DNA of 64,000 nucleotides, taken from contig CAZQJC010000039.1 of assembly GCA_964593795.1 (NCBI GenBank), forward strand, positions 1-64,000. Reading direction: 5' to 3'. Position 1 is the stretch's first letter. Each line of letters opens with the position of its first letter. The position numbers and the translations under genes were made by a program. This DNA comes from JAHFDS01 sp964593795. GTDB lineage: Bacteria > Myxococcota_A > Polyangia > JAHFDS01. The notes beneath the pieces were generated by a model. It was not told where the DNA came from, did not search any database, and was given only the letters and a program-made list of their open reading frames with translations. Below are positions 57,431-64,000 of this stretch, one piece after another.

Positions 57431-57472
57431 GTGCGCGCCCGAGGATATTCGCAACCGCGCTGGATTTCTGCT

Positions 57473-57525
57473 GTGAGCGGGGGAGTTACAGTCGCATCGA
57501 GGGGAAGTGTGACTGATCCAGTTAC
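57473..57525. promoter_or_regulatory. Paired GTRAC-N7-GTYAC palindromes between oxidase and kinase genes
   Basis: GTGTGACTGATCCAGTTACAC contains the exact copy (57509-57525); GTGAG-cggggga-GTTAC (57473-57489) has one mismatch. Centres are 36 bp apart. The 177-nt gap separates the multicopper oxidase (minus) and the two-component operon (plus). Confidence 0.7.
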
Positions 57526-57548
57526 ACCTCTCGTGTGTCTTCCCTCGC

Positions 57549-59030
57549 GTGGCCCTTGTGCGGAGTCCGCGCCCACTGACAGGATGCAGTTGCTTGGGCA
57601 TCTCTCGGCTTCTTCTGCTGACGTTCGGCTTGCTCAGCCTGGTGTTCGGGGCGGGCACGTACTTCACCACGCAAGGGCTGAGCGAGCTGCACGCGCTGCT
57701 CCACGAGGTGCGGCGTTCCCAGTCGAGCCTCGGACCGGCGCTCGAGCTGTGCGCCGCCGTGCGCGATCAGTATGCCCACCAGGCGCACACGATCATCCTC
57801 GGCGACGAGTCCCACCTCGGCGAGTACAAGCGCTCCAGAGAGCGCGTGGCGGCGCTCGTGCGCAACCTGCGTGGCGCCCAGCAGCCGGGCGGTTCCTTCG
57901 AGCTCTCGACGGTGGACCAGATCGCGCGGGCGAGCAACGAGCTGGATGCCCTGTTCTTCGCGCGGATCGTGCCCGCGGTGAAGGCTGGCGACAGCACCGA
58001 GGTGAAGAAGGCGCACGGCCGGGCGCTCGAGATCGTGGCGGGCATCCAGGCCGATGCCGATCGACTGGCGCAGCACCTCGAGTCCCAGCTGGCCGACTTC
58101 GAGGCCCACGCCAGCCTGGTCCAGCACGCGACGGTCCGCTGGACGCTGCTGCTGCTCTTCGGCGCCACCTTGCTCTCCGGCGCCCTCGGGATCGTCATCG
58201 CGCGCCGGCTCGGACGCCGAGTGCGCCGGCTCGAGGAAGGCGCAAGGCGGCTGGGCGGAGGGGACCTGGAGACACGCATCCCGGTCGACTCGAACGACGA
58301 GCTCGGACGGCTGGCCCAGCAGTTCAATGCGATGGCCGAGTCGCTCCTGGAGCACCAGGCCCGGCTCGTCGAGAGCGAGCGGTTCGCCGGCGTCGGGCGC
58401 GTGGCCGCTGGCGTGGCGCACGAGATCAACAACCCCCTCGGGGTGATCCTCGGATATGCGCGCCTCCTGCAGCGCAAGGCGGACGAGTCCCTGGCGTCCG
58501 ACCTGCGTGAGATCGAGGTGGAGGTCGAGCGATGTCGCGAGATCGTCGATGGCCTGCTTGACCTCTCGCGACCGCTCAAGCTGTCGGACGAGCCGGTCGA
58601 GCTCGGGCCCCTGGTGCGCGACCTGATCGATCGCATGCGGGAGTCCGGCATCCTGGGTTCCTGCGAGGTGTCGGTCCACGGCCACGGCGTCACCACGGGA
58701 CACGGGCTTCGCCTTCGCCAGGTGCTCATGAACCTCGTCCGTAACGCCGTCGAGGCCGCCGGTGTGGCGGGTCGCGTGAGCATCGAGCTGGCGCGCCACG
58801 AGGACCAGGTGATCATCGCCGTCTCCGACAGCGGGCCAGGCATCCCGGCAGAGCAGGTGGACCAGCTCTTCCAGCCGTTCTACACGACGAAGGCGGGCGG
58901 CACCGGCCTCGGGCTCGCGACGTCGCTCGCGATCGTCCACGCCCACGGCGGCCGGATCGACGTCGGCGGCTCCGTTCTCGGCGGTGCCTGCTTCACGGTC
59001 CGCCTCCCCGCACGGCCGGAGGGGGCATGA
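57549..59030 (+). CDS. Sensor histidine kinase
   Basis: 493 aa if GTG 57549 is used; no ribosome site is visible and a TTG at 57594, right before TM1, is an alternative. TM1 about 20-42, a helical periplasmic sensor of about 155 residues, TM2 about 195-217, HAMP (about 218-270), HisKA with phospho-His in VAHEINNPLGVILGYARLLQ (about residue 295), and HATPase with DSGPGIP and GTGLGLATSLAIV. The sensor contains HQAHTIILGDESH, possible metal ligands. Overlaps the regulator gene by 4 nt. Confidence 0.9.
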   Translation: MALVRSPRPLTGCSCLGISRLLLLTFGLLSLVFGAGTYFTTQGLSELHALLHEVRRSQSSLGPALELCAAVRDQYAHQAHTIILGDESHLGEYKRSRERVAALVRNLRGAQQPGGSFELSTVDQIARASNELDALFFARIVPAVKAGDSTEVKKAHGRALEIVAGIQADADRLAQHLESQLADFEAHASLVQHATVRWTLLLLFGATLLSGALGIVIARRLGRRVRRLEEGARRLGGGDLETRIPVDSNDELGRLAQQFNAMAESLLEHQARLVESERFAGVGRVAAGVAHEINNPLGVILGYARLLQRKADESLASDLREIEVEVERCREIVDGLLDLSRPLKLSDEPVELGPLVRDLIDRMRESGILGSCEVSVHGHGVTTGHGLRLRQVLMNLVRNAVEAAGVAGRVSIELARHEDQVIIAVSDSGPGIPAEQVDQLFQPFYTTKAGGTGLGLATSLAIVHAHGGRIDVGGSVLGGACFTVRLPARPEGA

Positions 59031-60415
59031 CCCGCGCGCGGATCCTGATCGTGGATGACAAGGAGTCGATGCTCCGGCTCCTGGTGCGCATCCTCGGCGA
59101 GGTGCATGACGTCGTGACCGCGGCCGACGGCTCGGCAGCTCTATCTCGCCTCGAGGCCGAGCGGTTCGATGTGGTGCTGACCGACATCCGGATGCCTGGC
59201 GCGGATGGCTTCGCCGTCCTGCGCGCTGCCAAGGAGCGAGCGCCGACGACGGAGGTGATCATGATGACGGCGTTCGCGGCCATTCCGGCTGCGGTCGAGG
59301 CGATGCGCCTCGGCGCCTACGACTACATCCCGAAGCCCTTCGATCCGGATGACATCGTCCTACTCATGGCGCGCGCCCTCGAGCGCAAGCGCCTCGTGGA
59401 GCAGGCTGCGAGCCTTCCGCGCGAGCTCGAAGACCGCTTTGGCTTTGGCGGGCTCGTGGGGCGAAGCGCGGCGATGAAACAGGTGTACGAGCTCCTCGAG
59501 CGCGTCTCAGCCCTGGACGTGACGGTCCTCCTGACGGGACCGTCCGGCACCGGCAAGGAGCTAGCGGCCCGCGCGCTGCACGCACGGAGCGCGCGCAAGG
59601 CCGGGCCCTTCCTGACGATCGACTGCGGCGCTGTGCCGGCCGATCGCATCGAGGTCGAGCTCTTCGGAGAGGCGGCACCGGCGCCGGGCAAGCCTGGGCT
59701 CATCGAGCGGGCCTTGACCGGCACGCTCCTCTTGGCAGAGATCGACACGCTGCCTCCGGCCATCCAGGTGCGGCTCGAGCGTGCGCTCAAGGAGCGGGAG
59801 CTCAAGCGCGCGGGGGACGAGCGAGCCGTTCCTCTCGACGTCCGCGTGCTCGCTGCGAGCCACCACGATCTCCGCGCCGACGTGGCCGCCGGGCGGTTCC
59901 GTGAGGACCTCTTCTACCGGCTCAACGTCTTTCCGGTGCCCATGCCCGCGCTGGCAGACCGGCGCGAGGATATCCCGCTCCTGGCGGCGCACTTCCTCGA
60001 CCGGCACGCGACGCAGCACCGCTTGCCGGGAAGGCAGCTCTCGCCCGACGCCTTGCGGGTGCTCGGCGCGTACGCCTGGCCCGGCAATGTGCGCGAGCTC
60101 GAGAACGCGATGGAGTGGGCCGTCGTCGCGGCGCGCGGTGGCGCGGTGGAGATCGGGGACCTGCCGGCCGAGCTATGCGCCTCCGCCGGCAGCACCGACG
60201 CCCAGCGCATCGAGTCGCTGTCCAAGCTGCCGTACCGGGACGCGGTCCGGGAAGCACACGATCGCGCCGCCCGTGAGTACCTCGTGACGCTCCTGCGCGA
60301 GCTCTCCGGCAACGTCACACGCGCCGCTGCCCGCGCCGGCATGGAGCGCGAGAGCCTGCACCGGCTGCTCAAGCGCTTCGGGATCCGGTCGGACGACTTC
60401 AAGCGGGGAGAGTAG
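59027..60415 (+). CDS. NtrC-family response regulator lacking the GAFTGA loop
   Basis: 462 aa. Receiver (1-120) complete: VDDKESM, phospho-Asp in VVLTDIRMPG, MMTAF, PKPFD. AAA+ domain (about 145-375) keeps Walker A GPSGTGKE, but the region between ELFGE and TGTLLLAEID is short and reads AAPAPGKPGLIERA: the GAFTGA sigma-54 contact loop is absent, and the Walker B Asp is Ala (LLLAEID for LFLDEI). FREDLFYRLNVFPVPMP and WPGNVRELENA follow, then a Fis-like HTH (GNVTRAAARAGMERESLHRL). It should bind DNA but probably cannot open sigma-54 promoters. Confidence 0.88.
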   Translation: MTRARILIVDDKESMLRLLVRILGEVHDVVTAADGSAALSRLEAERFDVVLTDIRMPGADGFAVLRAAKERAPTTEVIMMTAFAAIPAAVEAMRLGAYDYIPKPFDPDDIVLLMARALERKRLVEQAASLPRELEDRFGFGGLVGRSAAMKQVYELLERVSALDVTVLLTGPSGTGKELAARALHARSARKAGPFLTIDCGAVPADRIEVELFGEAAPAPGKPGLIERALTGTLLLAEIDTLPPAIQVRLERALKERELKRAGDERAVPLDVRVLAASHHDLRADVAAGRFREDLFYRLNVFPVPMPALADRREDIPLLAAHFLDRHATQHRLPGRQLSPDALRVLGAYAWPGNVRELENAMEWAVVAARGGAVEIGDLPAELCASAGSTDAQRIESLSKLPYRDAVREAHDRAAREYLVTLLRELSGNVTRAAARAGMERESLHRLLKRFGIRSDDFKRGE

Positions 60416-60418
60416 GAT

Positions 60419-60784
60419 ATGCCGCGGTTGCTGCTGGTCGAGGACGACGAGGCCTTCCGGGAGCGCCTCGCGCGCGCGCTCGAGGAGCGAGGGTTCTCCG
60501 TTCGGACGGCCGATTGCGCCCGGGCCGCCGCGGAATGCGCGATCGGGCAGCTCGATGCCGCGGTGGTCGACCTCCGGCTCGGCACGGAATCCGGGCTCGA
60601 CGTGCTCACGGACCTTCGTCGCAGGTCCGGGACCTTGCGCCTGGTCCTCTTGACCGGCCACCCTTCGGCGCCGGCGCAGCTTTCCGCACTGAAACTAGGC
60701 GCGGTGGTCGTTCGCAAGCCGGCCGAGATCGACGAGATCGTGCGCGCCGTGAGCGGACAGCCGCTGCCGGACGACGAGGAGTGA
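60419..60784 (+). CDS. Single-domain response regulator
   Basis: 121 aa, 4 nt after the regulator stop, with a GGAG ribosome site. Receiver only: LLVEDDEAF, phospho-Asp in AAVVDLRLG (about residue 51), VLLTGHP, VVRKPAE. No output domain. Resembles the receiver of PrrA/ActR-type regulators without the HTH. May act as a phosphate sink or branch in the kinase pathway, or as a partner for another kinase. Confidence 0.82.
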   Translation: MPRLLLVEDDEAFRERLARALEERGFSVRTADCARAAAECAIGQLDAAVVDLRLGTESGLDVLTDLRRRSGTLRLVLLTGHPSAPAQLSALKLGAVVVRKPAEIDEIVRAVSGQPLPDDEE

Positions 60785-60789
60785 AGACG

Positions 60790-62031
60790 ATGACCGCGAA
60801 GGTGCCCTTGCAGGTTGGCCTGTGGACGTTCCTGGCGCTGCCCCTGGCTGCGTGCGGGGGCGACGGAGCGGCGCGTGCCGCCGATGGCCCTCGTCGCCAG
60901 GCCGACGCCGGGATACGTCGGGCCGATGCTAGGATGACGGGAGACGCCGGCCCGCGCACGCAAGATGGCCCCTCGCGATCAGATGGCGCGCGCGCGGACG
61001 GTGGAGTGCTGGCCGACGCAACTCCCCGGGATGCCGCGGGGCCAGATGCCGGCGTCGGACGGCTGGCGACCGGCACCGTGATGCTCGGGCCGAACGGCGT
61101 GTCCGATGGGTTCCAGTTCATGGTGCCCGCCGGAACGCGTTCCGTGAGCATCGTCGTCGAGGGAGCCGAGGATCGCCTCTACGCGCTCGCCGCGCTGCGC
61201 TTCGGCGACGGAACCGACCGGGTCGGCATCGACGCGACCGCCTCCTACGCCGCGACGATGGAGGAGAGCTACAACGTGCTGCAGACGGGTGGCATGCCGG
61301 GGAGCCTCTATCAGTCCATCCGCCTCGGCACCTTCACGCACGTCTACCCCTACGCCCCGGGGCAGAGCGTGCCGGCAGGGCCGGCGGAGCTCCGCGTGGT
61401 CTCCAATGCGACGAGCGGCCCGGTGCGCGTCACCGTGGTCATGCCGCCCGAGGACGGTGCGCGCGTGCTGCACCTCGACGTGCTCGCGGTGTCACGCGAT
61501 CTCACGCTGGCCAGTCCTCCGGGATTCCTCGCTCCGCTCCAGGCCATCTACGACCAGGCTGGTATCCAGGTGGTCGTGGACTCCGTGGTGGAGATCCGGG
61601 ACAGCCCGTTCGTGCGGATCACGGAGTCCACCGAGCCGCAGGAGGCCCCGGCCAGCCAGTCGGCGCAGCTCGCGAGGCTCGCCACCGAGCGCGCACCCGG
61701 GCCCGGGCTCAACGTCATGATCGTGGACGCGCTGCCTGCGGGCATCGGGGGGCTGAGCCTCGGCACGCCCGGACCACCGACCGGTGGCTACTACCACGGG
61801 GTGATCGCTCTTCGCGCCTCGGACGCCGCGCTCGCGCGCGTGCTGGCCCACGAGATCGCCCATTTCCTGGCGCTCCAGCACGTGACCAACCGCGACACGC
61901 GTGGGCAGGTGATCGAGGATCCCATCGAGGACACGCGCCCGGGCCAAGGCAACCTCATGGAGAACGGCACGACGCTCACGCCCGGCCAGGTGTTCGCGCT
62001 GACGCGTAGCGCCTTGCTCGAACCGAGGTAG
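60790..62031 (+). CDS. Metzincin-like metalloprotease lipoprotein
   Basis: 413 aa; ATG 60790, 6 nt after the receiver gene. Lipoprotein signal ends ALPLAAC, then an Asp/Ala/Gly/Arg low-complexity linker to about residue 90, a beta domain (VMLGPNGVSDGFQFMVPAGT), and a C-terminal protease-like domain with LAHEIAHFLALQH (about residue 355), the HExxHxxxxxH zinc site with Phe in place of Gly. A Met-turn is not certain. Part of the two-component operon, so it may process a signal or surface protein. Confidence 0.75.
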   Translation: MTAKVPLQVGLWTFLALPLAACGGDGAARAADGPRRQADAGIRRADARMTGDAGPRTQDGPSRSDGARADGGVLADATPRDAAGPDAGVGRLATGTVMLGPNGVSDGFQFMVPAGTRSVSIVVEGAEDRLYALAALRFGDGTDRVGIDATASYAATMEESYNVLQTGGMPGSLYQSIRLGTFTHVYPYAPGQSVPAGPAELRVVSNATSGPVRVTVVMPPEDGARVLHLDVLAVSRDLTLASPPGFLAPLQAIYDQAGIQVVVDSVVEIRDSPFVRITESTEPQEAPASQSAQLARLATERAPGPGLNVMIVDALPAGIGGLSLGTPGPPTGGYYHGVIALRASDAALARVLAHEIAHFLALQHVTNRDTRGQVIEDPIEDTRPGQGNLMENGTTLTPGQVFALTRSALLEPR

Positions 62032-62068
62032 CGACATGCACCGCCCGGTGCGGGAGCACTGACTCAGC

Positions 62069-63340
62069 TCAGACGTCGCGGGCGACCGCCTCGATGGCCT
62101 TGAGCCCGGCGCCGAACCTGGACATCGCCTCGCGGTTCTTCTCGAGCTCGCTGTAGGGGAGGAACCGGACGCGGAGGTCCGCGACGCGCGAGAATGCCGG
62201 GCGGGTGAGCTGCGCGCGCACTTCCTCCTCCCGCCCGTCGGGAGCCACCAGGTAGAGCCCGCGCACGGCTTGTTCGGGCGCGCCGAGGGCGAGATCGAGC
62301 AGCCGGACGATGCCGCTGTAGATGCTGGTGGAGTGCTCCACCTCGAAGGCAGCGGCGACCCTGCCGCCCTCTCGCTCGAGCCACAGGACGTCGATGAGGC
62401 GGACCGCATCGGCGCCTGGCGCGCTCTCGAGTGCCGCGGGAAGGGCGTCCAGGCACCCATCTCGCAGCGCGCCGTTCCCGAACGTCCGGCCACGGTCATT
62501 GGAGGCGACCCAGACGGCGAAGCCCAGTGCGAGGCCGAGATCGCGCAACCAGCCCTGGATCTCCGTGTGCGTGCGATCGCCCGCGCGTGCGGCCTCCCGT
62601 GCGGCGTGCTCGCTGTCCCGGTCCGCGCGCACGCGGGCCAGGTCCTGCTCCCAGAGCGCGTGGGCGGCCGCATCGTCGATCGACGGTGGCGCCGTGTGTC
62701 GCCCTGAACCGATGTCGAAGAGGAGGCCACCCACCGCGCCGAGGTCATTCGAGAGCAGCGCGCGGTGCTGGGTGTTCAGGCGAAGGATGCCGGCGCGCAT
62801 CGCGAGGTATTCCTCCCAGCTGCCGAGCTTGACCTTGGCCCCGGTCAACGCGTTGTAGCCGCGAACGATCGCGGTGTTGAAGGGCGGGACCAACGTGGGG
62901 TGGAGAAAGTAGAGCAGGTTCGCGGCAGCCGGCCCCAGGCCCTTGATGCGGCGTGCGTCCAGCGTGCGGATAGCAGTCAGGACCTCCTCTTCGGCGTTGC
63001 AGCACATGCAGCTGTCCAGGAATCTTCCGAAGAGGCGCTGGTTCTCGGGACTCTCGTAGATGTCAGGAATGCGCAGCTTGGGTTTCCAGAGAAAAGCATG
63101 GTCCGCCCCACGGAAGATCTGCCGCTGCTCGGCGATCGAGTGGACCACGACCTCGAGCGAGGAGCCCCGGTACTGACAGCCGAAGGTGCCAGCCGCGATC
63201 TCGCTCACCACGGCGCCCAGCCCGCGTCGGATGGACCGGAAGTTCTTGAGGCGCTCTTCCCACAGGAACCAGCTGCGGTAGGTCCCGCCCGGGTCCTCCC
63301 GCCAGCGCTCGATCAGCGTCCGGACATCCGCTTCGTGCAC
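62069..63340 (-). CDS. Restriction-endonuclease-like protein with HhH motif
   Basis: 423 aa from GTG 63340 with GGAGGTG upstream. N-terminal half contains a helix-hairpin-helix-like segment DARRIKGLGPAAANLLYFLH. The C-terminal third has IDVLWLEREGGRVAAAFEVE followed by HSTSIYSGIVRLLDLA, the D...ExE core of a PD-(D/E)XK-type fold that is seen in predicted type II restriction enzymes. No DNA methyltransferase gene is next to it, so a standard restriction pair is not evident; DNA repair is an alternative. Confidence 0.65.
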   Translation of the reverse strand: MHEADVRTLIERWREDPGGTYRSWFLWEERLKNFRSIRRGLGAVVSEIAAGTFGCQYRGSSLEVVVHSIAEQRQIFRGADHAFLWKPKLRIPDIYESPENQRLFGRFLDSCMCCNAEEEVLTAIRTLDARRIKGLGPAAANLLYFLHPTLVPPFNTAIVRGYNALTGAKVKLGSWEEYLAMRAGILRLNTQHRALLSNDLGAVGGLLFDIGSGRHTAPPSIDDAAAHALWEQDLARVRADRDSEHAAREAARAGDRTHTEIQGWLRDLGLALGFAVWVASNDRGRTFGNGALRDGCLDALPAALESAPGADAVRLIDVLWLEREGGRVAAAFEVEHSTSIYSGIVRLLDLALGAPEQAVRGLYLVAPDGREEEVRAQLTRPAFSRVADLRVRFLPYSELEKNREAMSRFGAGLKAIEAVARDV

Positions 63341-63416
63341 GACACACCTCCGTCGGCAGGATCGCCCCAGCAGTCGGCTGCGTCCACTGCTCCTGAACGC
63401 GAGAGCCTCCGGTCGA

Positions 63417-64000
63417 TCAGTCCTGAAGCGCGAGGAGCTGGCGCGTAGCGGGATGGTGTTGCTCGATCCAGCGCATCGTCCGGCTCCTGTGGCCGCCTGC
63501 CCGGTCGAGGTGATGGTCGGCGTAGCCCATCGCCTGCTCGGCAGCGGCGGAGTCTCCCGCGTGGTGATGGTAGAAGGCGGCGGCGAGGGCCTGCTTGGCC
63601 GCGATGGCGTGGTGCTCCGGATCGCCCGAGCGCATGGCGGTCTGGTGCCAGCTCGTCATCATCCTGTCCATCTGCGGAGCCAGGCGGCGCGCGTGTGCGG
63701 CGTAGACCGGGCGGCCGCTCCGGGTCGTGTAGGCGACCTGACCGCCACGTGAGCCAGGCCCGCCGTGGGCGGTGGTCAGGGCCAGCGCCTTGACCAGCTT
63801 GCCCACGCCGAGACCGAACGGATCCTGGACGAGCAGCCCGAGCAGGGATTCACGGACCTCGGGCAGGGTCCAGCTCGAAGCCGACCGGGACAGCGAGCGT
63901 TGCCCCTCCGCGCGCGCGATCTGCATTATGTGCGCGATGGCGAGCGCGGTGAGCCGGGCCTTCTCGGCCTCGGACAGCCTTCCGATCGCGACCTCGGTGC
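63417..64000 (-). CDS. Unknown protein, 5' part outside the window
   Basis: At least 194 codons; the frame is open to the right edge, so the start lies beyond 64000 (an internal ATG at 63926 has no good ribosome site and coding continues above it). Contains SEAEKARLTALAIAHIMQIA, GYADHHLDRAGGHRSR and several His-rich spots (YHHHAGDS). Soluble and helical. Family not recognised. Confidence 0.6.
   Translation of the reverse strand, partial: TEVAIGRLSEAEKARLTALAIAHIMQIARAEGQRSLSRSASSWTLPEVRESLLGLLVQDPFGLGVGKLVKALALTTAHGGPGSRGGQVAYTTRSGRPVYAAHARRLAPQMDRMMTSWHQTAMRSGDPEHHAIAAKQALAAAFYHHHAGDSAAAEQAMGYADHHLDRAGGHRSRTMRWIEQHHPATRQLLALQD

Overview
The window is high-GC DNA with GTG starts, tightly overlapped operons, sigma-54-type promoters and an unusually large number of exported lipoproteins, several with low-complexity Asp/Ala/Gly/Thr linkers after the lipid-anchored Cys. 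Together with copper and surface-protein families common in Myxococcota, this suggests a myxobacterium-like (Polyangia-type) chromosome or large plasmid. This is inference; no rRNA or complete tRNA is present to prove it. Nearly the whole window is a copper/heavy-metal homeostasis island.

Left edge (1-3766): an N-truncated ArsR-rhodanese-like protein and a DsrE protein, then a degraded serine recombinase that has lost its catalytic N-terminus and runs into a 28-nt tRNA 3' end (probable att scar), then about 700 nt of scrambled sequence. Block A (3767-11846, plus): Cys-rich exported peptide, CzcC, CzcB, CzcA and a P1B-4-like ATPase, a Zn/Co/Cd-type efflux operon. Block B (12464-16729): small lipoprotein, methyltransferase, ECF sigma factor with a Cys-rich tail, and a CopA copper ATPase whose start overlaps the sigma stop. 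Block C (16742-28765): periplasmic and surface copper-protein genes: Met/His lipoprotein, two FN3 lipoproteins, a catalase-like lipoprotein, a His-rich lipoprotein, a beta-propeller, three cupredoxins, an endonuclease-I-like lipoprotein, and a translationally coupled operon of a PHM-like copper monooxygenase, FN3 lipoprotein and cupredoxin. An apparently unrelated mannose-1-phosphate guanylyltransferase-like gene sits among them.

Block D (28962-36153, plus): c-type-heme peptide, Cys-rich exported peptide and CusCBA number 1, whose CusB carries three heavy-metal-binding repeats. Block E (36165-41245): a near-consensus sigma-54 promoter, an unknown protein, a class III cyclase with a C-terminal YHS domain, a five-gene minus-strand operon of unrecognised purpose, and a lipoprotein. 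Block F (51463 to 41264, minus): a 10-kb overlapped operon behind a near-consensus sigma-54 promoter: P2-type ATPase, CusC, CusB, CusA (with a Met/Gly-rich insert), DUF2933 protein, isoprenylcysteine-methyltransferase-like membrane protein, and Lgt. Block G (51604-57371): outer-membrane barrel, two methyltransferases, a second Met/His lipoprotein, and a multicopper oxidase operon. Block H (57549-62031, plus): histidine kinase, NtrC-like regulator lacking the GAFTGA loop, lone receiver and a metzincin-like lipoprotein. The right edge holds a nuclease-like protein and a partial unknown gene.

The genes fit one scheme: cytoplasmic export (P-type ATPases), trans-envelope export (three HME-RND pumps), and periplasmic oxidation and binding (multicopper oxidase, cupredoxins, PHM-like enzyme, Met-rich lipoproteins). 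A palindrome GTRAC-N7-GTYAC recurs, often in pairs, in front of several of these units, including the intergenic region between the multicopper oxidase and the two-component system. It is a good candidate for the operator of a shared regulon.
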